Of a stretch of 35,843 nucleotides of DNA, positions 23,975 to 31,846 are shown piece after piece. Position 1 is the stretch's first letter; the number at the start of each line of letters is the position of its first letter. Position numbers and translations under genes: made by a program. This stretch comes from Fibrobacter sp. (GTDB taxonomy: Bacteria > Fibrobacterota > Fibrobacteria > Fibrobacterales > Fibrobacteraceae): NCBI GenBank assembly GCA_012523035.1, contig JAAYJH010000014.1, forward strand, positions 1 to 35,843. The letters are read 5' to 3'. Below the pieces are notes generated by a model, which saw only the letters and a list, made by a program, of their open reading frames with translations, was not told where the DNA came from and made no database searches.

Positions 23975-24688
23975 TTAGTCGTTATTTCGTAAAAGACCCG
24001 CTTTGATGGCCCAATAAATCAATTGCATTAAGGAATGGATAGCGGCCGCAACATAGGTTAAACCTGCAGCCAAAAGCACCGCAGAAACCGCTTTGTACTC
24101 TCTACCTGGCAAAACAATCCCCATATTTTGAAGGCGTTTTTTAGCTCGATTCGAGGCATCAAATTCCACTGGCACTGTGACAAAAGTGAAAAGAGTGGCC
24201 AATCCAAATAAAACAACCCCAATAACAGCCATGATCTGACCTATGCCAGCCATAGAGCCCGACATTAAAATAATCCCTAAAATAACAAGCCATGGGCCAA
24301 GATTAGAGCCAATATTGGCTGCGGGCACCACAAAAGATCGAAGCCACATCGGAAAATAGTTCTCGGCATGTTGGAGAGCGTGCCCCACCTCGTGAGCGGC
24401 CACACCTGCTGCACTGGCGTTTCTACCGTGATACACCTCTTTAGACAAGTGCAAAGTCTTGTTGAGTGGATTGTAATGATCCGCTAAAAAACCTCTGGTT
24501 TCGTGAACAGAAACATCTGTAATGGAGGCAGAAGCTAAAATCGCTTTGGCCACTTCGGCACCACTTAAACCACTTTTAATTTGCACTTTTTGGCCTGCTT
24601 TAAAGCTCCTAGAAACCATAAAAGATGCAATGGAGGATAATAATAAGCCTATGACTAAAATGACCATGTACAAAGGATCTAAAAACAT
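23975..24688 (-). CDS. YugP-type neutral zinc metallopeptidase, membrane
   Basis: The 237-residue membrane peptidase belongs to the Zn_peptidase_2 (YugP) family. An N-terminal helix starts MFLDPLYMVILVIGLLL. The zinc motif is HEVGHALQH (about 107-115) and VPVEFDASNRA (about 178-188) supplies the family's downstream Glu. Three further hydrophobic helices are visible. ATG 24688 is chosen because AAGGAG lies six bases upstream and this is the family's usual N-terminus; an upstream ATG at 24721 would add 11 odd residues. The active site probably faces the membrane or cytoplasm, and the physiological substrate is not known. It forms an operon with the CxxC protein downstream. Confidence 0.87.
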   Translation of the reverse strand: MFLDPLYMVILVIGLLLSSIASFMVSRSFKAGQKVQIKSGLSGAEVAKAILASASITDVSVHETRGFLADHYNPLNKTLHLSKEVYHGRNASAAGVAAHEVGHALQHAENYFPMWLRSFVVPAANIGSNLGPWLVILGIILMSGSMAGIGQIMAVIGVVLFGLATLFTFVTVPVEFDASNRAKKRLQNMGIVLPGREYKAVSAVLLAAGLTYVAAAIHSLMQLIYWAIKAGLLRNND

Positions 24689-25077
24689 GCATAACTCCTT
24701 AAGATTTTTATTAAAATACAAAATTAAATTTAAAAAACCAAAATTTCAATGAAATTTAATTCTAAGCGCCAAGTGCTTTTTCTTGTTTAACCTATTCTAT
24801 ATACAAAAAACTCACCTAAAACATGAATAAGTTTACTAAGCATCTAAAAAAATTAAATCATGAATCTTTCTTTTTTTTAAATTCACAAAAAAATTGTGTT
24901 TGCAAATTGAACTCCCGCGTTTCATTCTTTTCTAAAAACTGTTTTGGAAAGCGTTCTATTTTTTTTTACCACTTCACTATGAATTTTATAATAAATTGTT
25001 TCTACTTTAAAGTTTAAAAGTTTTAAAAACATTCAAAAAAAAGACCCCTGTTTAGAAGTCTTTTAATAATCTCAAAA
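24689..25077. other. AT-rich intergenic region
   Basis: It holds the promoter side of the YugP-type gene and the terminator of the VTC/DUF4956 operon (25033-25064). At about 24750-24785 there is a weak resemblance to the dispersed repeat in reverse orientation (TCTAAGCGCCAAGTGC then T-rich), too degenerate to call. A 64-codon open frame on the + strand at 24823-25017 is rich in Phe, Lys and Asn, as expected for AT-rich noise, and is not called. Confidence 0.5.
25033..25064 (-). terminator. Intrinsic terminator of the DUF4956-adaptor-TolC-VTC-LTD operon
   Basis: On the minus strand AAAAGAC pairs with GTCTTTT around a 12-base loop and continues into a U run. It begins 14 bases after the lamin-tail gene stop. 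Confidence 0.8.
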
Positions 25078-26631
25078 TTAAGGTTTTCCAGGACTAGGAT
25101 CACCTATTTTCCATACTCCAGCTTCGTAACCCATGGAGTTGTAATCTGTTCTATGCAGACTTTTGCCATAACCATCGGCTTCTTTCATGCCTTCCCAGTT
25201 GTCAGAATAAAGCACAGCATCAATGTAAGAGTAAAACCATTCTGTTTTGTTATTGACTTTAGCAAAATCAAAAGGTTTTTGAACGATCAAGAGTTCGCCT
25301 CTATTAGAAAGCCTGCCTTTGTATTTGTGTATGGGTATATCATCTGCAATGGCGTATTTAGCTTTGAACGCCTCTATGTTAGTTGTTTCTTCGACTAAAA
25401 GGAGTAGTCCATTTGCAGGAATCACAGCCCCTAAAGTAAATGTCATTCGAATTCCAGCTATTTTCCAGCCCGCCACTTCTCCTTTAATCATAGAACTTAG
25501 TTCAACATCTTGATCGGATTTGTTGATCAATTCTAAAAACTCCACCTGATCTGTAAAATCCATGGGGTGATAATTGATTTCGTTGATAAATACAGGGCCA
25601 GCCATTAAAATCTCGTTGGCTGTGCCTGGAGTTGGAGAGGCTAAACTCCCTTGCCCAAGACTCCCATCTGCTAGCTCCACAAAACCACTTGAGGCTTCCC
25701 CCGCTATGGCTTTTAAACTTGCCTCTCTCAGGGTCATTTTACCGTCTTTCACTTCTCTTAAATAATAATCAGACCCAGTAGCACCCACATATAAACCTTC
25801 TTCACCAAAATCTCCGGATTCTTCATCTCCATTCAACACTAAATACCCTTTAGCATCTATCACAGTCCCAGGATTTAATTTAAAAGTTTGGTTTTTGGCT
25901 ACCACTTCTAATTCCCACCCACTCATATCTATACTTTTGTCACTAGAATTATAAAGTTCCACCCAGCCAGCCACACCCGCAGTAAAAGGCATCACCTCGT
26001 TGATTCGCACTTCTAAAGGTTTTATATAAGTATCGGGTCCACCAGGGTTTCCTCCATCTACAGCGTGTGCTGCCCAAGACTCGATATGTATAGGGTCTCC
26101 ACCTATGTACACAAGCGAACGCCCTTTTCCATTGCTTAAGCTAGGCCAGGGAGGTTCTCCTCCAAAGGAACAACTCACATCGCCTTTCCCCCTAAGTTTG
26201 ATTTCTATCGCGTCTCCTTCATTGGGAAGTTTTGGCAAAGTACCATCTTCATCTAAATACCATGGCCCAAAAAGTCTCCCCGAAAACTCTGGATAGGTGG
26301 CCATAAATAATTCTGGGTCATTAGTAAGAACAGCATATTCATTGGTGTCTAAAGGCTCTGCTGGAAACTCAAATTTAACAGCTCCCTTGACTCGCAATTC
26401 CGCATGCTCCATGTCTAAAATAGCTGGCCCTCTTGTGATTTTAAACTCGATATACTCTAAATCACTGCCACTATTGTACATGATTTCTGTGCAACCTATC
26501 TCTACATACTCATTCTCTCGAGTTGGATTTCTTTTTTCTGAAGGTTTCTCAGTACATCCACTCAAAAATAAACTAAGACCCACCAAAGTCCAAAAAAAAC
26601 TTTTATACGACTGCTTTTTTGAATATGACAT
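25078..26631 (-). CDS. Triple lamin-tail-domain (LTD) lipoprotein
   Basis: The 517-residue lipoprotein has a signal ending LFLSGC (Cys26), so it is anchored in the envelope. Three lamin-tail-like domains are visible by their NEIMYN-type openings: CTEIMYNSGSDLEYIEFKI (about 47-65), RINEVMPF...GWVELYN (about 209-230) and INEINYHPM...EFLELIN (about 350-375). Each is followed by a W or Y rich beta-sandwich pattern. Bacterial LTDs are surface or periplasmic binding modules, often attached to CotH kinase proteins or nucleases. No CotH kinase core or catalytic domain is seen here. It is the last gene of the operon. AAAGGA six bases upstream, inside the VTC gene's end, and a three-base gap show coupling. 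It may capture or display the product of the system. Confidence 0.82.
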   Translation of the reverse strand: MSYSKKQSYKSFFWTLVGLSLFLSGCTEKPSEKRNPTRENEYVEIGCTEIMYNSGSDLEYIEFKITRGPAILDMEHAELRVKGAVKFEFPAEPLDTNEYAVLTNDPELFMATYPEFSGRLFGPWYLDEDGTLPKLPNEGDAIEIKLRGKGDVSCSFGGEPPWPSLSNGKGRSLVYIGGDPIHIESWAAHAVDGGNPGGPDTYIKPLEVRINEVMPFTAGVAGWVELYNSSDKSIDMSGWELEVVAKNQTFKLNPGTVIDAKGYLVLNGDEESGDFGEEGLYVGATGSDYYLREVKDGKMTLREASLKAIAGEASSGFVELADGSLGQGSLASPTPGTANEILMAGPVFINEINYHPMDFTDQVEFLELINKSDQDVELSSMIKGEVAGWKIAGIRMTFTLGAVIPANGLLLLVEETTNIEAFKAKYAIADDIPIHKYKGRLSNRGELLIVQKPFDFAKVNNKTEWFYSYIDAVLYSDNWEGMKEADGYGKSLHRTDYNSMGYEAGVWKIGDPSPGKP

Positions 26632-26634
26632 AAG

Positions 26635-27462
26635 TTATCCTTTGAAGAAATTTCCTGCAAGATTGGAGTGAAAAGGAGTTCTAAAACTACTGGGGTTTTC
26701 ATAGACTCGTTTCCACTCATTGACTGCGTTTCCAAATTTTGAAAAACCACTCAATTTTAAGTTCATTTTTTTTATCAAATCAATCATCCAATATGGGACT
26801 TGAGAAGCGGGTGCTTTTAGCTCCAAAACCGCATCACAACCCGGTGAGAAAAATCGAGGCAAGCCTGTAGAATGCATGTATTTAGGGTCCACAGAATAAT
26901 CAAAAGCATTCTCTTCTCTAAAACGCATTCCCGTGTCGATGGTGACCCTAGAATAATCTTCTGTGAGCCCAAACCATGCACGCCTTTTGTATTGAGTGAG
27001 CAAACGAGGTTTAGCATTGTGCAAAGTGGTCTTGTACACAAAATCTTTGAGATACAAGGCATCTCGTTCTGAGAGTTCTGGCCAATCTGCAGGTGTTTTA
27101 TCAAAAATAATCGATGGATTGTGCCCCTTTAGAGTGGCTCTACTTTTGTAACTGATACGGTTTACCTTTCGTTTGACCTCGAAATGAAACACTCCCTTTG
27201 GGTCTGGATGTTCGCCATAAGTACGGATCCGCATATTAAAGCGATCCAATAAACCAGCATTTTTCCAACCCATAAAAGTCCACTGCGGAGAGTCTAAATA
27301 AAGATTGGTGATCCAATAAAAACGCCCGGGGGTGATTTTTGAATAATGATCTTCTTCGCAATAAGGAGAAATAAGCTCTCCAATGCGATCTGCCCAAGAG
27401 ACGGGGATGTGGTACTTGAGCTCAAAACGCTCCAGAGTACTAAAGCCACGCGCTTTTGACAT
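26635..27462 (-). CDS. VTC-domain protein (polyphosphate-polymerase-like)
   Basis: The 275-residue stand-alone VTC domain is cytosolic, with no SPX or membrane part. Its triphosphate-tunnel residues are in place: Lys16 in RFELKY, Arg78 and Arg80 in MRIRTYG, Lys97/Lys99 in FEVKRK, Lys106 and Arg108, Arg160/Arg161, Arg172 in RVTID, Glu214 and Lys216 in LELK, and Lys242 in FSKFGNA. In yeast Vtc4 this fold polymerises ATP gamma-phosphate into polyphosphate; in bacteria the activity of most members is untested. The ATG shares a base with the upstream TolC stop. Bacterial VTC genes commonly pair with DUF4956 genes, as here. The polymer could be polyphosphate or another nucleotide-derived product. 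Confidence 0.9.
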   Translation of the reverse strand: MSKARGFSTLERFELKYHIPVSWADRIGELISPYCEEDHYSKITPGRFYWITNLYLDSPQWTFMGWKNAGLLDRFNMRIRTYGEHPDPKGVFHFEVKRKVNRISYKSRATLKGHNPSIIFDKTPADWPELSERDALYLKDFVYKTTLHNAKPRLLTQYKRRAWFGLTEDYSRVTIDTGMRFREENAFDYSVDPKYMHSTGLPRFFSPGCDAVLELKAPASQVPYWMIDLIKKMNLKLSGFSKFGNAVNEWKRVYENPSSFRTPFHSNLAGNFFKG

Positions 27463-28847
27463 TAATTTAGACCTTCTTTTAAATGGTTATGGATGTCTCG
27501 ACGAGCAAATACCCCGGCATAGTCTAAAAGCACCAAGTAACGAAAATAAACCTCGTGTTCTAGTTTCACTGCTTTTAAGTTACTTGCAAGCGCAGCTTCT
27601 CTGGCTTTTAAGAGCAACAAAGGATCCGAGCCTGCCATGGCCGCAAACTCTTGAAATATGCTCCCGGCATCGACTTGAGCCACAAAATCTTTTTGGACAT
27701 TCCATTGCACAATCAAAGCCATGATTTCTTCGTAAAGGCGGGCTACTTTTTGATTCAATGTACGACTTTCTTCCAAATAATCACTCTCTGCATCTAATAC
27801 AGAAAGCTGACGACGCATCAAGTCATCGTTATTGTTAGAGAAAAATGGAAGCTTTATCGCCACATTTAAATAAAATTTATCCATCGTCCGACGATTATCT
27901 TCGGTCCTATTCAGGAGTCGAATTTCACAAGAGCCATCCTCTTCACAAGCACTTTTCCAATCTTCTAACCTAGTGTCTCCCGGTTTGAAGTCATCCTTTC
28001 CCATCCATTTGTATTTTTTTTGAGCGACAATGTGCTTGTAACCGATACCCACATGTGAAAGCATGTCTCGATCCGACACATTTTCTTGCATCAATCGTTC
28101 TTTACTCAACTCCCATTTCGCTCTAGCCATGTCGATGGTCGGGAAAGTAGAATCGACTTGAGCTGTTTTTTGCAGGACCGCATTCAGCTCTTCCATGCTA
28201 GGCAACCAAGAAGAATCTAAAGCAATCCCTTCAAAATCTGGTACCCAAGAACGGAGCTTCATTTCTATATCTCGAAGCGTGGTAGAGTCCGAAATCAACT
28301 CTGCTCTCAAAGCAGCACCTTTTTCGATAGCATTCATCAAATCCAAAGCATCAAAAGTTTCTGAACCCACTTTTGCATTTAATACGGTGATCCTATCTTG
28401 ATTGACTTCGAACAAAGACTCATTGATTTCAGCTATTTTTTGACGAGTCACATAACGCAGGGCCCTTTCGTATCGATCATAAATAAGCTGAGACTCATCG
28501 ACTCTTTTTCTAGCTTCTTGGTAGCGTTTTTGGTGTTTCCAAAAGTTTTTAACCGCTTTTTGTTCTCCTATAGGCCCCGGTTTCAGTCTCAATTCAAAAT
28601 CATGTTCTAAAAACCCAAAGCCATCTAACTTGTATCGAAACTCTAAGTCTTTCCAAAGTTTAGTCGATGGACCCGAAGAAATCGATTTCACTCGATTTTC
28701 AGCGGCCTTTAATACAGGATCTTCTGTTGCAGATTGAATTAAAGTCTCCCAAGTCAAAGGAGAAGCAAACACAAAAGAAGCTAAAATAAAGGCAAAACAA
28801 CTTTGCTTTTTTAAAATCTTGGTCCAGTATTTTTGATTGATAATCAT
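27462..28847 (-). CDS. TolC-like outer-membrane factor
   Basis: The 461-residue exported protein has an N-terminal signal (about 1-30, ending FVFASPL). It then has the long amphipathic helices and helical-hairpin repeat expected of outer-membrane efflux (OEP/TolC) proteins, including the paired regions about 95-215 and 340-450. Two strand segments are plausible at about 60-90 (LEFRYKLDGFGFLEHDFELRL) and about 305-340 (FYLNVAIKLPFF). Sequence conservation in the family is low, so the call rests on architecture and on the adjacent HlyD-type gene. Its start overlaps the adaptor stop by four bases and its stop shares a base with the VTC start. It would form the outer-membrane channel of the exporter. 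Confidence 0.8.
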   Translation of the reverse strand: MIINQKYWTKILKKQSCFAFILASFVFASPLTWETLIQSATEDPVLKAAENRVKSISSGPSTKLWKDLEFRYKLDGFGFLEHDFELRLKPGPIGEQKAVKNFWKHQKRYQEARKRVDESQLIYDRYERALRYVTRQKIAEINESLFEVNQDRITVLNAKVGSETFDALDLMNAIEKGAALRAELISDSTTLRDIEMKLRSWVPDFEGIALDSSWLPSMEELNAVLQKTAQVDSTFPTIDMARAKWELSKERLMQENVSDRDMLSHVGIGYKHIVAQKKYKWMGKDDFKPGDTRLEDWKSACEEDGSCEIRLLNRTEDNRRTMDKFYLNVAIKLPFFSNNNDDLMRRQLSVLDAESDYLEESRTLNQKVARLYEEIMALIVQWNVQKDFVAQVDAGSIFQEFAAMAGSDPLLLLKAREAALASNLKAVKLEHEVYFRYLVLLDYAGVFARRDIHNHLKEGLN

Positions 28848-29902
28848 TCAGAATCCTTTACATCTTTGTACTGCAATAGTCTTTTTATTCCTCTAATTTC
28901 AGAGATAGAAACCATTTCTCCTAGTAGAAACCCATTGTTTTCTGGGATTCGAATGATGACTTCTCGACCATAAATATCTACTTCTGGGATTTGACGCAAA
29001 CGAATAGGAAAATCTACAATTCTACTACTTAGGCCAATGATTTCGCCTTGAACTTTATGTCCATCTGCTTGTGACACCACATTCACCATAGTCCCGAGCT
29101 CTACCCTCTTGTACATGTTTTCGTGAATGTATCCACGCACCAAAGAAGGGGCTTTGCGAGTGAGGCTAATCATAGGGGTGAAACTAGAAATTTTTTCACC
29201 GTCTCTCACATTGACACTAGCCACAACCCAACTCTCTTTAGCAATAATAATGAGTTCTTCTTGTTCTTTTCGAAGCATCTCTAACTCACGACGAAGAGCC
29301 GAAGCTTCAGTGGCACTACTGGTCCTTTGAATCCCCTTGCTCCCCCTTAATAATGCAATTTGTGACGACGCATTTTCTTCAGCCATTTTCAATTCTTGTT
29401 TTAGGTTTTGAATACGCATAATCATAGGGTCGCTAGAATCACTTTTGGCACCAGAAGTCGCCAAACTTTTTAACTTAGATGCTAATTCCAAGTTTTTTTG
29501 GTATTCTGCTTTGAGCTTTTCAATTTCAAAATTCAAACTGTTTTTTCGACTGGCTAAATCGGCTTGAACTTCTGCTACTTTTTGATCAATGGTGGCTGTG
29601 TTGATGCTACCACGGCCCTCCAGAGCATCTAATTCACGATTCACTTCATTCATCCGAAGGGCTAAATCACTTCGACTCAACTCTATTAAAGTGTCTCCTT
29701 CTTGGATTTCTTGACCTACCACCACATGAACATTCACCACTTCTACTGCAGACTGTGCATTTACATTGGTTTCATTGGCCTCTGCAATCCCTGAAAACAC
29801 CACATTTTCACCTTGATACAAATAACCCAATAAAAAGACCCCGGCTAAAGCCAAAATCCAAGCATAAAACAATTTATTTTTTAAAATATAATCTCTAAAC
29901 AT
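28844..29902 (-). CDS. HlyD-family periplasmic adaptor (membrane fusion protein)
   Basis: The 352-residue protein has one N-terminal membrane anchor (about 11-30). A first half of a lipoyl-like domain (VEVVNVHVVVGQEIQEGDTLIEL, about 53-75) leads to a long coiled-coil hairpin (about 80-225). The second lipoyl half follows (VVASVNVRDGEKI), then a beta-barrel region (about 250-335) with LVRGYIHENMYKRVELG. This is the adaptor of type I / RND-like tripartite exporters. No ABC transporter or RND pump gene is in the operon; the DUF4956 membrane protein 12 bases upstream takes the place of an inner-membrane pump. GAAGG six bases before ATG 29902 supports the start. It would bridge the inner membrane to the TolC-like channel. 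Confidence 0.87.
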   Translation of the reverse strand: MFRDYILKNKLFYAWILALAGVFLLGYLYQGENVVFSGIAEANETNVNAQSAVEVVNVHVVVGQEIQEGDTLIELSRSDLALRMNEVNRELDALEGRGSINTATIDQKVAEVQADLASRKNSLNFEIEKLKAEYQKNLELASKLKSLATSGAKSDSSDPMIMRIQNLKQELKMAEENASSQIALLRGSKGIQRTSSATEASALRRELEMLRKEQEELIIIAKESWVVASVNVRDGEKISSFTPMISLTRKAPSLVRGYIHENMYKRVELGTMVNVVSQADGHKVQGEIIGLSSRIVDFPIRLRQIPEVDIYGREVIIRIPENNGFLLGEMVSISEIRGIKRLLQYKDVKDSE

Positions 29903-29914
29903 ATAAAACCTTCA

Positions 29915-30598
29915 CTACATCTCTGTCGTTGCATCTTGCATCATAAATTGAATATCTGAAACTCCTTTGACTTTGGTCAATTCACTCAAGACCTCTGCCG
30001 CCGGTTTTTTTGCGGTTAATCGCACTTGATATGCAATATCAAGCCTTTCTCCTCCATCGACTTCTCTCATGGTCACCAACACAAAAGTTTTTAAGTTTTT
30101 CCGTAAGACTTTTTCTATGGCTATCCTTGGTTCTGACTCGTTTGGCATTGCAAAACGAAGCATCCCATCAAAAAAGTGCTTAGAACCTAAACCAGCCCTG
30201 CTCAAAATCAAAGCCACTATTGAAAAAGCAACCGTCCCTCCGGCCGCAGCACCCCAAGCAAAAACTCCACAACCGATTCCTGCTCCTAATGCCGCAAACA
30301 AAAACATAATGTCTCGAGGATCTTTAAAATTGGTTCTAAATCGAACAATAGAGAGTGCCCCCAGCATCCCGAGTCCACGACCTACATTATCACCAATCGC
30401 TTGCATCACTGTGGCTGCTACAATAGAACTAAGTACAATGGCCTGCACAAAATTTCTAGAATAGGAGAGTCCTAAAAAGGTTTTTTCGTACACAAAAGCG
30501 AGTAACGATGACAAAATAAAGGCCAACAACAAGGAATAAAGCATGGTTATAACTGTAGGGTGGGCGGTACTAGACTGTACAGCAAGCAAATCTAACAT
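29915..30598 (-). CDS. DUF4956 membrane protein
   Basis: The 227-residue protein has four predicted membrane helices (about 17-37, 50-69, 97-116 and 117-134). The invariant DUF4956 loop GLGMLGALSIVRFRTNFKDPRD spans about 75-96. A soluble C-terminal domain (about 150-227) looks ferredoxin/ACT-like (DIAYQVRL...VSDIQFM). ATG 30598 is taken because GGAG lies eight bases upstream; the longer frame starts at a TTG with no ribosome site. DUF4956 genes recur beside VTC-domain and CotH genes in many phyla but have no established biochemical role. It is the first gene of the operon. The Gly-rich membrane part with a conserved Arg-rich loop would suit a polyanion conduit; this is inference. Confidence 0.9.
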   Translation of the reverse strand: MLDLLAVQSSTAHPTVITMLYSLLLAFILSSLLAFVYEKTFLGLSYSRNFVQAIVLSSIVAATVMQAIGDNVGRGLGMLGALSIVRFRTNFKDPRDIMFLFAALGAGIGCGVFAWGAAAGGTVAFSIVALILSRAGLGSKHFFDGMLRFAMPNESEPRIAIEKVLRKNLKTFVLVTMREVDGGERLDIAYQVRLTAKKPAAEVLSELTKVKGVSDIQFMMQDATTEM

Positions 30599-30927
30599 AT
30601 ATAAACTCCAAAATAACAAGACTTTATTTAAAGCCTAAAAGACTAATAACAGACTTTAAATTAACTTATTAAACGAAAAAAAACTATATTTCTTTTGTAA
30701 AATGATGCTAACAAACACCCCGCCCAAAAACTTAAAGAATAAATTGAATCTTTTTTACTACAAATGATTTTATCTATCCATTAACATCTCACTTTTTGAA
30801 CAAAACAAAGCTAAGACTATTTTAATTTAGCTTTTTCACTCAATAAAAACAATTTTTTACATCTTTTTCATTTTTAAGCGTTGTAAAAAATTATAATATT
30901 ATTAAATCTTCAACCATAGGAGAAACT
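30599..30927. other. Divergent promoter region, DUF4956 operon and rubrerythrin
   Basis: About 330 AT-rich bases lie between divergent genes, so both promoters should be here. A TATAAT hexamer at 30892-30897 is a candidate -10 box for rubrerythrin, but no well-spaced -35 is apparent. No convincing palindromic operator was seen. Confidence 0.45.
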
Positions 30928-31506
30928 ATGTCCAAATCCATTAAAGGTACTCAAACCGAACAAAACCTTCTCAAAGCTTTTGCAGGTGAATCTCAAGCTC
31001 GTATGCGTTACAACTATTTTGCAAGTGTAGCCAAGAAAGAAGGTTTAGTGCAAATCGCTAACATTTTCGAAGAAACTGCCAACCAAGAAAAAGAACATGC
31101 CAAACGCTTTTGGAAGTTTTTAGAAGGTGGCTGCCTCGAAATCACTGCTACCTACCCAGCTGGAGTATCTTCTAACACTCTCGACAATCTAAAAGCTGCT
31201 GCCGACGGAGAAAATGAAGAGTGGACAGACCTCTACCCTAACTTTGCTAAAATTGCTCGCGAAGAAGGTTTTCCAGAAGTGGCCACCGCCTTCGACAAAA
31301 TCTCAATTTCCGAAAAACAACACGAAAAACGCTACCGTGATCTTTACGATAACTTAATGGCTGGTAAAGTTTTTAAAAGAGACGAAGCCGTGGTATGGCG
31401 TTGTCTAAACTGTGGTTATTTACACGAAGGCACCGAAGCTCCTGAGTTGTGCCCAGCTTGTATCCACCCAAAAGCCCACTTTGAACTTTTTTGCGAAAAC
31501 TATTAA
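30928..31506 (+). CDS. rbr: Rubrerythrin
   Basis: The 192-residue protein detoxifies hydrogen peroxide in the cytoplasm of anaerobes and microaerophiles, using electrons from rubredoxin or NADH. The N-terminal ferritin-like four-helix bundle has di-iron ligands in [28 protein letters not shown] and SEKQHEKRY. The C-terminal rubredoxin-like Fe(SCys)4 domain reads WRCLNCGY...LCPACIHP. The length and domain order are standard. TAGGAGAAACT before ATG 30928 is a strong ribosome site, and a perfect intrinsic terminator follows, so it is a single-gene unit. Its presence supports an oxygen-sensitive lifestyle. Confidence 0.96.
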   Translation: MSKSIKGTQTEQNLLKAFAGESQARMRYNYFASVAKKEGLVQIANIFEETANQEKEHAKRFWKFLEGGCLEITATYPAGVSSNTLDNLKAAADGENEEWTDLYPNFAKIAREEGFPEVATAFDKISISEKQHEKRYRDLYDNLMAGKVFKRDEAVVWRCLNCGYLHEGTEAPELCPACIHPKAHFELFCENY

Positions 31507-31523
31507 GGGTTTTAAATCTTCAT

Positions 31524-31550
31524 AAAAAAAGCCGCTCTGCGGCTTTTTTA
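31524..31550 (+). terminator. Intrinsic terminator after rubrerythrin
   Basis: GCCGC-TCT-GCGGC, extended by A/T pairs on both sides and followed by a T run, lies 25 bases past the rubrerythrin stop. The flanking A run means it could also act on the minus strand. Confidence 0.92.
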
Positions 31551-31846
31551 CTTTTAAAGCTAAAAAGCACCATTTTTTTTATAGAATTGTAAGACCTTTG
31601 AAAATCACAAATTTTCGTAAAAAAATAAACTATAATTCGTAAAACATTGGTGTTCAAGAAAAACTTGGATGATAAAGCTCTAGTTTTTTAAATTTCAAAA
31701 AACAGAATCATCTATTTGAAACCACAAAGCTAAAGAATAGCAAGACCTTTGAATCATTAAATTGAGGGGAAAAATCAAAAACACTCCTCTCTTTATTCAA
31801 TAAAGAGAGGGAGTAAAAACATTTTATGTTTTTCGAAAGAAAAAGT
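31551..31846. other. Intergenic stretch between rubrerythrin and nhaA terminators
   Basis: No gene is seen. A 12-base direct repeat, AAGACCTTTGAA, occurs at 31591-31602 and 31742-31753, and TTCGTAAAA occurs twice near 31613-31655. The nhaA terminator occupies the right end. Confidence 0.5.
31775..31814 (-). terminator. Intrinsic terminator after nhaA
   Basis: ACTCCTCTCTTTATT pairs with AATAAAGAGAGGGAGT (one bulged base) and, on the minus strand, is followed by GTTTTTGATTTTT. It starts about 33 bases after the nhaA stop. Confidence 0.82.

Noticed and set aside
24750-24785. Possible sixth copy of the dispersed repeat
   Set aside because: Only AAGCGCC and a T run agree, with indels needed elsewhere; could be chance.
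24823-25017. 64-codon + strand frame rich in Phe, Asn and Lys
   Set aside because: Composition follows the AT-rich DNA and no family or ribosome site is visible.
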